Assembly: GCA_948517135.1 (NCBI GenBank) | Contig: CAORJJ010000034.1 | Span: forward strand, 1 to 14,084 | Length of the DNA: 14,084 nucleotides | Origin: an uncultured Clostridia bacterium | GTDB taxonomy: Bacteria; Bacillota; Clostridia; TANB77; CAG-508 | Reading direction: 5' to 3' | Part shown: positions 1-7,166 of the stretch, piece by piece | Position numbering within the stretch: the stretch's first letter is position 1 | Layout of the letters: each line of letters starts with the position of its first letter | Position numbers and translations under genes: made by a program | The notes under the pieces: generated by a model | Databases searched by the model: none | What the model was told of the DNA's origin: nothing | The model's input: only the letters and a program-made list of their open reading frames with translations

Positions 1-350
1 AATATAATATAAATAAATCAATGTATGATATTTATTATTTTTATGATAATTCATATTGGAAAGTAATTGCATACCAAAAGTTTAATGAAAATAAAGAATT
101 AATAGATAAAGATATATGTGAAAAATATAAATTTTCTATTTTAAATCAGATAAATTTTCAAAATTTTGATTTAGAATTTGTTAATATAATAAAAAATGAA
201 AAAGGGGAGATTATAAGCATTTATAAAGAAAAACAACTTAATATTCCGCAGAAATTAGAAAATATAAATGTATTTAAAAATCATATTAGTGAGTTAGATA
301 TGGAAAAAAGCGAATTTTATATATTAATAAAAAGTAAAGACAAAATATAA
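1..350 (+). CDS. Hypothetical protein, C-terminal part (5' end probably outside window)
   Basis: I do not recognise this protein. The first ATG is at 21 and would give 109 residues, but the same frame has no stop back to base 1 and no Shine-Dalgarno sequence precedes that ATG. The visible part is therefore more likely the C-terminal portion of a longer gene. It is rich in Ile, Asn, Lys, Glu and aromatic residues (YYFYDNSYW near the start), shows no membrane segment, and ends in a beta-like stretch, EFYILIKSKDKI. That ending faintly resembles the last strand of some class I methyltransferases, but no SAM-binding motif is visible, so no function is assigned. The stop is followed by about 80 bases before spoIVA with no convincing hairpin terminator, so read-through into spoIVA is possible. 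Confidence 0.6.
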   Translation, partial: YNINKSMYDIYYFYDNSYWKVIAYQKFNENKELIDKDICEKYKFSILNQINFQNFDLEFVNIIKNEKGEIISIYKEKQLNIPQKLENINVFKNHISELDMEKSEFYILIKSKDKI

Positions 351-431
351 ATAAATAGTCATAAATTTAGAATATCCAAATATAAATTAGTAAAAGATGA
401 TGTGTACAAATTTATAGGAGGATATTTTTTT

Positions 432-1910
432 ATGGAGAATTTTGAAATATATCAAGATATAGCTCAAAGAACTGATGGAGACATTTACATAGGAGTGGTT
501 GGACCAGTAAGAACTGGAAAATCAACATTTATAAAAAAGTTTATGGAATTATTGGTTTTGCCTAATATTGATAATGAATATAAAAAGGAAAGAGCTATTG
601 ATGAATTGCCACAAAGTGCAAGTGGAAGAACAATAATGACAACTGAGCCTAAATTTATTCCAAACGAAGCAATTGAAATTACTTTAAATGGAAATGTAAA
701 AATGAAAACAAGGTTAGTTGATTGTGTTGGATATTTAGTTAATAATGCAATAGGATATTTAGAAGATGATATGCCTAGAATGGTAAAAACACCTTGGTCA
801 GAAAATGAAATACCATTTGAGACTGCTGCTGAACTTGGAACTAAAAAGGTAATAGTAGAACATTCAACTGTTGGAATTATTATAACTACAGATGGAACTA
901 TTACAGATATACCAAGAGAAGAATATGTTTATGCAGAAGAAAGAGTTGTAAATGAATTGCAGGACTTAAATAAGCCTTTTATAATGCTTATGAATTGCCA
1001 GAATCCAAACGATCCATATAGTATAAGTATGGCAAATGATTTGTCTAGTAAATATAGTACAACAGTTATTCCAGTAAATTGTTTAAACTTAAATTTAGAA
1101 GATATTAATTTAATATTTTCAAAGTTGTTATATGAATTTATGATAGAAAACATTGAAGTAAAATTTCCAAGATGGATTGATGGGCTAGATATAGATAATG
1201 AATTAAAGGTTTCATTATTTAATAATGTAAGAAAAACTTTTGAAAATACCAAAAGACTAAAAGATGTAAATGAATGTTATCAAAAATTAGAAGAATGTGA
1301 TGAAATTAAAAAATCTTATATAGAAGAAATTAATTTGGGAAGAGGTACAGTAAGTGTAAAAGCAGAGTTAAATGATAGTCTATTTTATAATATGCTTACT
1401 AAGATTACAGGTGTTAATATAAAAAATGAGGGAGAGCTTTTTTCATGTATATCTAATTTTGCAAAGATAAAAACGGAGTATGATAAAATGTCATATGCAA
1501 TACATGAGGTTAATCAAAAAGGATATGGAATTGTTACTCCAGGCATAGAAGATTTAATTTTAGATGAGCCAGAAATTGTAAAACAGGGTTCAAAATATGG
1601 TGTAAAGCTTAAAGCAAAAGCACCATCAATTCATATGATAAAAATTAATACTGAAACTGAAATTTCTCCTATTGTAGGTAGCGAAAAGCAATCAGAAGAT
1701 TTAGTAAAATATTTGCTTTCAGGATTTGAAAATGATCCAAAAGAAATATGGAATTCAAATATTTTTGGAAAAAGTTTACATGAATTAATAAATGAAGGTT
1801 TGCAAAACAAGTTAGCTAAAATGCCAGAAGAGGCACAATTAAAACTTCAAGAGACGTTAGAAAGAATTGTTAATGAGGGAAGTGGTGGACTAATTTGTAT
1901 AATTTTATAA
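432..1910 (+). CDS. spoIVA: Stage IV sporulation protein A (spore coat morphogenetic ATPase)
   Basis: SpoIVA is made in the mother cell, hydrolyses ATP and polymerises around the forespore as the basement layer of the spore coat; it is also needed for cortex formation. The 492-residue product equals the length of the Bacillus subtilis protein. The key residues fall at the same numbers: Walker A GPVRTGKST at 24-32 with Lys30, the threonine pair Thr70-Thr71 in MTTEPKF, and Asp97 in the Walker B-like RLVDCVG. The C-terminus, GSGGLICIIL, is the conserved family ending. I chose ATG 432 because a perfect AGGAGG (416-421) lies 10 bases upstream and the protein then aligns as MENFEIYQDIAQRTDGDIYIG. 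A GTG at 402 in the same frame has no ribosome site. The gene is normally sigma-E dependent, but I found only weak sigma-E-like matches around 359-386. It converges on the acidic-protein gene. Confidence 0.98.
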   Translation: MENFEIYQDIAQRTDGDIYIGVVGPVRTGKSTFIKKFMELLVLPNIDNEYKKERAIDELPQSASGRTIMTTEPKFIPNEAIEITLNGNVKMKTRLVDCVGYLVNNAIGYLEDDMPRMVKTPWSENEIPFETAAELGTKKVIVEHSTVGIIITTDGTITDIPREEYVYAEERVVNELQDLNKPFIMLMNCQNPNDPYSISMANDLSSKYSTTVIPVNCLNLNLEDINLIFSKLLYEFMIENIEVKFPRWIDGLDIDNELKVSLFNNVRKTFENTKRLKDVNECYQKLEECDEIKKSYIEEINLGRGTVSVKAELNDSLFYNMLTKITGVNIKNEGELFSCISNFAKIKTEYDKMSYAIHEVNQKGYGIVTPGIEDLILDEPEIVKQGSKYGVKLKAKAPSIHMIKINTETEISPIVGSEKQSEDLVKYLLSGFENDPKEIWNSNIFGKSLHELINEGLQNKLAKMPEEAQLKLQETLERIVNEGSGGLICIIL

Positions 1911-1920
1911 TATAATAAAA

Positions 1921-1947
1921 AAGCTCTGAGCAACATTCTCAGAGCTT
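1921..1947. terminator. Bidirectional intrinsic terminator between spoIVA and the convergent acidic-protein gene
   Basis: A perfect 10-bp stem, AAGCTCTGAG (1921-1930) and CTCAGAGCTT (1938-1947), closes a 7-base loop. On the - strand the stem runs into TTTTTTATTATA, a good U-tract, so it should stop the 783-residue gene efficiently. On the + strand it is followed only by TTTGATATTTATATT, a weaker tract, but it lies 11 bases past the spoIVA stop and very likely serves that gene too. Confidence 0.9.
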
Positions 1948-1953
1948 TGATAT

Positions 1954-4305
1954 TTATATTGGATTTGCATCATAAAATATTTTAAAGAAACTAAATGAAT
2001 CTAATTTATTATGATTTAGACAATCTAAGAAACAATCTAATTCATAATCATTTTTACAAGCTGCTATAATTGCTGGATCTAAGTTTTTCATATTAGATAA
2101 TTTTAATGCATAAGTAAGAGCTTTTGAAATTGGTTTACCAGAACGATTTTTAATTAAATTATATGTTTCAGTAAATCTTGCTTTTGATGGATGTTCTCTA
2201 AAATTATTTAAATTTAATATAAATTCTTGACTAACAACATCAGCTAAAGAACTATACACATTTGGATAATACTCCATATAATTTCTTAATTCAGATATTC
2301 TATAAGGTAAGTAAATGCTATTTGTTTTTTCTGATATGATTAAAACTTTACTTTTTGCTTCTGCTGCTTTTATCATATCAATCATTTGATCAATTGGCAT
2401 TGTTTCGTCAATTACTGGCTGAATTTTATGTGATTCTTCTATTTCTGTTAATTGCTTTTTCTCTAATAATTTTGTAATATGATTTTGTTCTATATTAGAA
2501 TCTTTATGATTATGTAATAGTTGATCATCTAATTCATTATTTAATAACTTTGTTAATTCACTATTAAATATATCTTCAGTAGATGATATTTCTTCTAAAG
2601 GAGAAGTATATTCATCATTTATTGAAGCATTTGTTGCAAATATTTCTTCAAGAATAGAATCATCTAATTCTGGTAGACCATGATCTTCAATATTTGATTC
2701 AGCATCACAAATAGGTGCATTTTCGAATTCTTCATCTAAAATATTTATTTCAGTTTCTCCTGATTCATTAATAGGTTCAGAAACTTCAATATTTTCAATA
2801 ATATTATCTTCAAATGTTGGTTCATTTATAATAGGAGTGATATTTTCTTCAATTATAGGTGAATTAATAATAGATTCAATAAGTTCTTCCATACTTTTTT
2901 CAACAGGAGGTTCTATATTATCAATTTTTTCTGTAATATCTTCTTGAACATCAAATGGTTGAAGAGTTTCTTCTATTACAGTTTCTTCATTTAAAGTATT
3001 TTCTTTTATAAGTGAATTAAGTAAAGAATCTTTAGTTTTTTCTTCAATAATATCTTCACTAGTATTAGAATCTTTTTCAATAAGTGATTCTAATAGGTTA
3101 TTTTGAGTAGGATTTTCAATTATATCACTAACTACATTGTCAACAATTGTTTCTTCAAGAATAGAAGGTGTATCGTAAACAATATCATCAATAACTGTAT
3201 TGTCTGGTATTTCTTCAATAGAGTTATTTCTATTAAGAATCTCATCAGAAAAAGCAATTTCCTCTAAAAGTTCTAAATCGATATCTTCTACATCAGATTT
3301 TTTTGTATTAGGTAATATTTCTTGAAATGAATTTGTAAGAGCAGAAGAAAGATCAAAATTAGTTATACCTGTATCGTAAAGATTTGTTAAAATTTCTTTG
3401 AATTCATTTGTTAAGTCATCTATTTTTTGTTTTTTCTCTAATTCATCAGGAGTTAATTCAATTCTGGGTTCTTCTGACAAAGTATTTATATCATTAATTG
3501 ATAGTGCTGGTATTTCTTCTATAATAATATTATTTTGATTTATATTTTCAGTATTATCATTAATATCAGGAGTTTGAACTTGTTCTGCCACTATTTCATT
3601 TATAACTTCTGTTTCAGCTAATTGTTCTGCTACATTATTTTCACCTATAATTTCATTTTCAGTTGCTGATTCTGCTGTATTGCTTTCGTCAATATTATCA
3701 ACAGTAGAATCTGTATCAAGTTCAACAATATCATCTTCAGAGTCAGAATATATAGATTCTTCATGTTTTTCATTAATATTTTCATCAGTAGAGATAGAAG
3801 TAACTTCATTATTAACAGAGAAACTTGCAAGCTCATAATTATTTTCAGAGTTTTCTGTTTCATTTAAAGTATATTTGAAATCATTTTCTCTTATAAAATT
3901 ATTAAAATCACTATTATCAATATCTAATTTTTTTTCCACTTCTTGAAAAATTTCTGTATATTGTTCAATGTTATTTTTTATATTTGAAAATGCAGCAATA
4001 TAATATTCTTTTGTTTTTGGTGTTTGTGATTTAGAAGATATAATATCATTTAAGTCATTTTTGATATTAGAAATTTCTAAATTTAATTGTTCTAAAGTTA
4101 TTATATTATTTGAAATATTTTGTAAAAAATCATTTGCAGTTTCTAATACATTTTTCAAATGCTCATTATCAGAAGATGTATTTAAAATTAGACCAATATT
4201 AGTAATTATATCTAGAATTAATTGTTTATTGTTTTTTTGAATGTCAGTTTGTCTTTCTAAATATTTAATACTTTTATCAAATTTTAATATAGGCATATTT
4301 AGCAT
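1954..4305 (-). CDS. Large acidic low-complexity protein of unknown function, conserved-looking C-terminal domain
   Basis: I do not recognise this 783-residue protein. The start is supported by AAGGAG 8 bases upstream on the - strand (about 4314-4319). There is no signal peptide or membrane segment, so a cytoplasmic protein is expected. Residues 1-150 look alpha-helical and partly coiled-coil (LERQTDIQKNNKQ, LEQLNLEISNIKNDLNDI). Residues 150-635 are dominated by Glu, Asp, Asn, Ile and Ser with very few basic residues, probably a disordered acidic linker, and hold an imperfect 24-residue tandem duplication at 404-451. Residues 636-783 regain normal composition (LPYRISELRNYMEYYPNVYS, then LDPAIIAACKNDYELDCFLD) and look like a folded domain, with Cys750, Cys758 and Cys762 clustered near the end. 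The gene converges on spoIVA and has its own extended -10 promoter. A scaffold, cell-division or sporulation role would be guesswork. Confidence 0.9.
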   Translation of the reverse strand: MLNMPILKFDKSIKYLERQTDIQKNNKQLILDIITNIGLILNTSSDNEHLKNVLETANDFLQNISNNIITLEQLNLEISNIKNDLNDIISSKSQTPKTKEYYIAAFSNIKNNIEQYTEIFQEVEKKLDIDNSDFNNFIRENDFKYTLNETENSENNYELASFSVNNEVTSISTDENINEKHEESIYSDSEDDIVELDTDSTVDNIDESNTAESATENEIIGENNVAEQLAETEVINEIVAEQVQTPDINDNTENINQNNIIIEEIPALSINDINTLSEEPRIELTPDELEKKQKIDDLTNEFKEILTNLYDTGITNFDLSSALTNSFQEILPNTKKSDVEDIDLELLEEIAFSDEILNRNNSIEEIPDNTVIDDIVYDTPSILEETIVDNVVSDIIENPTQNNLLESLIEKDSNTSEDIIEEKTKDSLLNSLIKENTLNEETVIEETLQPFDVQEDITEKIDNIEPPVEKSMEELIESIINSPIIEENITPIINEPTFEDNIIENIEVSEPINESGETEINILDEEFENAPICDAESNIEDHGLPELDDSILEEIFATNASINDEYTSPLEEISSTEDIFNSELTKLLNNELDDQLLHNHKDSNIEQNHITKLLEKKQLTEIEESHKIQPVIDETMPIDQMIDMIKAAEAKSKVLIISEKTNSIYLPYRISELRNYMEYYPNVYSSLADVVSQEFILNLNNFREHPSKARFTETYNLIKNRSGKPISKALTYALKLSNMKNLDPAIIAACKNDYELDCFLDCLNHNKLDSFSFFKIFYDANPI
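2953..3096 (-). repeat. Imperfect 24-residue tandem duplication inside the acidic protein
   Basis: Two adjacent 24-residue units, residues 404-427 (LLESLIEKDSNTSEDIIEEK plus four) and 428-451 (LLNSLIKENTLNEETVIEET plus four), share the frame LL-x-SLI-x(7)-S/N-E-E/D-x-I-IEE. This suggests local duplication and divergence within the acidic linker. A looser relative may lie further on at MEELIESIINSPIIEENI. Confidence 0.6.
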
Positions 4306-4380
4306 TCTAAACTCTCCTTAACTCCATAAAATACAAAATATAAACGATAAAATAATATATCTATCCTTTATAATAAAAAT

Positions 4381-4389
4381 ATTATATCA
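4381..4389 (-). promoter_or_regulatory. Extended -10 promoter for the acidic-protein gene
   Basis: Read on the - strand, TGATATAAT gives a consensus TATAAT (4386 down to 4381) preceded by the TGn extension. No good -35 lies 17 bases upstream (TACTTC there), which is typical of extended -10 promoters. It is about 76 bases from the ATG at 4305, leaving a leader that carries the AAGGAG ribosome site. It looks like a vegetative sigma-A type promoter rather than a sporulation one. Confidence 0.6.
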
Positions 4390-4468
4390 TATAACTAAAA
4401 AAAGAAGTATAACAATAATATTAAAACTTTATTACAAAAACAATCTTAAAATGTTAACAAATAGTTCA

Positions 4469-4487
4469 TATTAATATTTTATTAATA
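4469..4487. repeat. Pair of TATTAATA palindromic octamers, 11 bp apart
   Basis: TATTAATA, itself a perfect palindrome, occurs at 4469-4476 and again at 4480-4487. The start-to-start spacing is 11 bp, about one helical turn. The pair lies just upstream of the exporter -35 region, a position that would suit an activator or a cooperative repressor. The local sequence is extremely AT-rich, so chance is a real alternative. Confidence 0.3.
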
Positions 4488-4499
4488 TAAGGCAAAATA

Positions 4500-4528
4500 T
4501 AGAAAAAAACTTTTTTATGTGATATAAT
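4500..4528 (+). promoter_or_regulatory. Promoter of the exporter operon
   Basis: TGATATAAT gives an extended -10 with consensus TATAAT at 4523-4528. A partial -35, TAGAAA at 4500-4505, lies exactly 17 bp upstream. Transcription would begin near 4535, leaving about 40 bases of leader with AAGGAG at 4558-4563. A second TATAAT at 4550-4555 is too close to the ribosome site to give a leader containing it. Confidence 0.7.
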
Positions 4529-4542
4529 ACACAAAGTTTTTT
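4504..4542. repeat. Inverted repeat enclosing the exporter -10 box (possible operator)
   Basis: AAAAAACTTT (4504-4513) and AAAGTTTTTT (4533-4542) are perfect 10-bp inverted arms. Inside them TGTG (4518-4521) and CACA (4530-4533) are also inverted, with the TATAAT box between. The inner and outer pairs are centred 2-3 bp apart, so they are not one continuous palindrome. A protein bound here would block the core promoter. Confidence 0.4.
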
Positions 4543-4576
4543 AATACTTTATAATAAAAGGAGAGTTATAAACAAA

Positions 4577-6274
4577 ATGAAAAAGAAAAAAAAGATTACA
4601 AAAAAGAAAGTTATTATAGCAATAATAATAGTTGTTATAGCAATTTTTATTTTTACAAATGCAAATAAAAATAATAATGAAGAAGTATCAAAACCAGAGA
4701 TTGAAACAATAGAAAAAAGAACTATTGCAAAAAGTATAAGTGCAACTGGTACAATAAATTCTACTAATACTAAAAATGTTGTATCAACACTTACAGGATC
4801 TGAAATACTTTCAGTAAATGTAAAAAAGGGCGATAAAATAAATGTAGGAGATGTTATTTGTACATTTGATACATCAACACTACAACAAAACTTAAATATT
4901 GCTCAGGCAAGTCAAAGCACAAGCCAAGCTCAAGCTAACCTTGGTGTTGAATCAGCACATAGAAATTTAAGTGATGCTATTGCAAATAAAAATACACAGG
5001 TAAATAACAGTCAACAAGATATAAATTCTGCAAAAACTGCTTATGATAATGCAGTTAATCAATTAAATAATATAAATAACAGTATAGTTGAAAAACAACA
5101 TCAATTAAATTCATATGCAGGACAACAAGCAGATTTTGCAAGTGTTGAACAAAATTACAATAGTAAGAAAATAAAATTTGAAAATGCAACTAATGAGTAC
5201 AATGCAAGAAAAGCAGAATACGAAGCAGGTGTATTAAATGGAACAATTATTGAAAATACTCCTGATGCTAATGATAAAAAACAAAATCTAACTGTTTTAG
5301 AGTCAAATGTTAAATTAGCAGAAAGTGAATATTTAACAGCACAGACAGAGTATAATACAAAACAAGCAACATTTACACCAGTAAAATCACAATATGAAGC
5401 TTTAGCTTCAGAAGTGGCTAGTCTTCAAGCACAAAAAGCTCAAATAGAACCTACAATAAGCCAATTAAAAGCTACATATGATAAAATGATAACAGCTTAT
5501 AATAGTGTTGTATCTACAGCTGATAGTACAATTGAATCAATGAAAGATAATGTAAAAAATTCTGAACTTGCAGCAAGTTCAAGTTCACTTGCAAGTGCTT
5601 CACAAATAAATACACTTAAAGATCAAATTGCAGATGGAGTAGTTAAATCAACAGTAAGTGGTACAGTTACAAATGTAAATGTAAAAAAAGGTGATTTATA
5701 TACAGGAACTGCAATTGCAACAATAGAAGGAACAGAAGAATTTATTGTAGAAGCAGAAATTGATGAATATGATATTCCAGATATAGAAATTGGAATGAAA
5801 GTATTAATAAAAACTGATGCTACTAGAGATGAAGAAATGGAAGGAAGAATTACATATGTTGCCTCAAGTGCAACAAATAACGCAGTGAATGCTGGAATGG
5901 CAACAACTGGAACAGCGGTATCAAATGCAACATATAAAGTTGAAATAGCATTAGATTCTGCAAATGATAGATTACGTTTAGGAATGAATGCAAAATTAAG
6001 TATTATTACTGAAATGGAAGAAGATGTTTGGTCTGTACCATACAATGCAGTTTATAATAGAGATAATGGCACACATTATATAGAAATTGCCAAAGATGAT
6101 ACAGGAGAAAATAAAGAAGAATTAGATGTAACTTTAGGTATACAAGGAAGTTATTATATTCAAATAAAATCAGATAAATTAAAACCAGATATGAAAGTTG
6201 TTTTACCAAAAATTGAAGCAGGAGATTCAATGAATGATTTACTTGAAATGATGGGTGCAGACGCAGGAATGTAG
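4577..6274 (+). CDS. MacA/YknX-like membrane-fusion (adaptor) subunit of ABC exporter
   Basis: This is an HlyD/RND-type adaptor that joins a MacB-type ABC exporter on the outer face of the membrane. A basic start (MKKKKKITKKK) and one hydrophobic segment at 12-28 (VIIAIIIVVIAIFIFT) anchor it with the bulk outside. Residues 62-104 (VNVKKGDKINVGDVICTFD) form one half of the lipoyl/barrel-sandwich fold and 355-386 (VSGTVTNVNVKKGDLYTG) the other. Between them is a long Ala/Gln/Asn/Ser-rich coiled-coil hairpin, about 105-350. A beta-barrel (about 387-478) and membrane-proximal domain (480-545) follow. At 565 residues it is clearly longer than MacA or YknX (roughly 370-380), nearly all the excess being hairpin. 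AAGGAG at 4558-4563 supports the start. It heads the operon, and the ATPase gene follows after 13 bases. The substrate cannot be told from sequence. Confidence 0.92.
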   Translation: MKKKKKITKKKVIIAIIIVVIAIFIFTNANKNNNEEVSKPEIETIEKRTIAKSISATGTINSTNTKNVVSTLTGSEILSVNVKKGDKINVGDVICTFDTSTLQQNLNIAQASQSTSQAQANLGVESAHRNLSDAIANKNTQVNNSQQDINSAKTAYDNAVNQLNNINNSIVEKQHQLNSYAGQQADFASVEQNYNSKKIKFENATNEYNARKAEYEAGVLNGTIIENTPDANDKKQNLTVLESNVKLAESEYLTAQTEYNTKQATFTPVKSQYEALASEVASLQAQKAQIEPTISQLKATYDKMITAYNSVVSTADSTIESMKDNVKNSELAASSSSLASASQINTLKDQIADGVVKSTVSGTVTNVNVKKGDLYTGTAIATIEGTEEFIVEAEIDEYDIPDIEIGMKVLIKTDATRDEEMEGRITYVASSATNNAVNAGMATTGTAVSNATYKVEIALDSANDRLRLGMNAKLSIITEMEEDVWSVPYNAVYNRDNGTHYIEIAKDDTGENKEELDVTLGIQGSYYIQIKSDKLKPDMKVVLPKIEAGDSMNDLLEMMGADAGM

Positions 6275-6287
6275 AAAGGAACAAAAA

Positions 6288-7166
6288 ATGAGTTCAATTA
6301 TAAAATTAGAAAATATAATTAAAAAATTTTATGTTGGTGAACCAAACGAATTAGAGATTCTTCATGGAATTTCTTTAGAAGTTGAAGAAGGTGAATTTGT
6401 TGCTATTGTTGGTCCTTCTGGTTCAGGAAAATCAACATTAATGAATACAATAGGAGTTTTAGATAGACCTACTTCAGGAACATATATGTTAGATGGAATA
6501 AATGTTGGTGAAGCAGAGGAATCTGAACTATCAGAAATTAGAAATCAAAAAATTGGTTTTGTTTTTCAAACTTATAATTTAATTTCAAAAACTAATGCTT
6601 TAAAAAATATTGAATTACCAATGCTTTATGCTGGAATGGAAAGATCAGAAAGATTAAAAAGAGCAAAAGAGCTTTTGGATTTAGTAGAAATGGGTGATAG
6701 AGCTAAACATTTACCAGAAGAATTGTCTGGAGGACAAAAGCAAAGGGTTGCCATTGCAAGAGCAATGGCAAATGATCCTGCAATTATTTTGGCTGATGAG
6801 CCAACTGGTGCATTAGATTCTAAAACAGGTAGATTAGTTATGGATTTATTTCATAAGTTGAATAAAGAAAAAAATAAAACAATTGTCTTAATAACACACT
6901 CAAATGAATTGGCAGGAGAAACAGATAGAATAATATCAATAAGAGATGGAAAAATTATTAGTGTTAAAGATAATAGTAAAAATAAAGAAAAAAATATTGC
7001 AAAAAATAGAACTATAAATACTGCTGAAGAAACTGTAGAAGTTGAATTAGATGAAAAAGAAAAAAATGAAAATAATACTCAAAAACAAGAAAAATCTAGT
7101 GAAGAAAAAAATACTAATGAAAAAAAGAAAAATAAATCAAAAAAGAATGAAGGAGGAAAGAACTAA
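6288..7166 (+). CDS. MacB/LolD-type ABC transporter ATPase subunit with charged C-terminal tail
   Basis: This is the nucleotide-binding subunit that powers the neighbouring permease from the cytoplasmic side. In the 292-residue product, Walker A GPSGSGKST is at 42-50, the Q-loop Gln at 94 (FVFQTYNL), signature LSGGQ at 146-150, Walker B IILADE at 166-171, D-loop near 175-178 (GALD) and switch His at 204. All catalytic motifs are intact and typical of the MacB/LolD/YknY group. ATG 6288 is chosen because AAAGGA (6275-6280) lies 7 bases upstream and the protein then begins MSSIIKLENI; an in-frame ATG at 6255 sits inside the adaptor gene without a ribosome site. The core ends near residue 225. 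An unusual Lys/Glu/Asn-rich tail of about 60 residues follows, ending KKKNKSKKNEGGKN. Its stop overlaps the permease start (TAATG). Confidence 0.95.
   Translation: MSSIIKLENIIKKFYVGEPNELEILHGISLEVEEGEFVAIVGPSGSGKSTLMNTIGVLDRPTSGTYMLDGINVGEAEESELSEIRNQKIGFVFQTYNLISKTNALKNIELPMLYAGMERSERLKRAKELLDLVEMGDRAKHLPEELSGGQKQRVAIARAMANDPAIILADEPTGALDSKTGRLVMDLFHKLNKEKNKTIVLITHSNELAGETDRIISIRDGKIISVKDNSKNKEKNIAKNRTINTAEETVEVELDEKEKNENNTQKQEKSSEEKNTNEKKKNKSKKNEGGKN

Noticed and set aside
359..386. Sigma-E-like promoter for spoIVA (TCATAAA, 13 bp, AATATAAA)
   Set aside because: Both boxes match only about five positions and the region is so AT-rich that such matches are expected. It would be well placed, but it is too weak to call.
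402..431. GTG start adding ten residues to SpoIVA
   Set aside because: It has no ribosome site, while ATG 432 has a perfect AGGAGG and gives residue numbering identical to the known protein (Lys30, Thr70, Asp97).
3645..3863. Leucine/isoleucine-rich open frame on the - strand inside the acidic-protein gene
   Set aside because: It is an out-of-frame reading of the GAA/ATT-rich linker, lacks a ribosome site and overlaps fully with the better-supported gene.
4550..4555. Second TATAAT as an additional exporter promoter
   Set aside because: A start from it would fall within or after the ribosome site at 4558-4563, giving a transcript without a usable leader.
5623..6045. Open frame on the - strand opposite the adaptor gene
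   Set aside because: It is a shadow of the adaptor coding strand, with no ribosome site and no recognisable domain.
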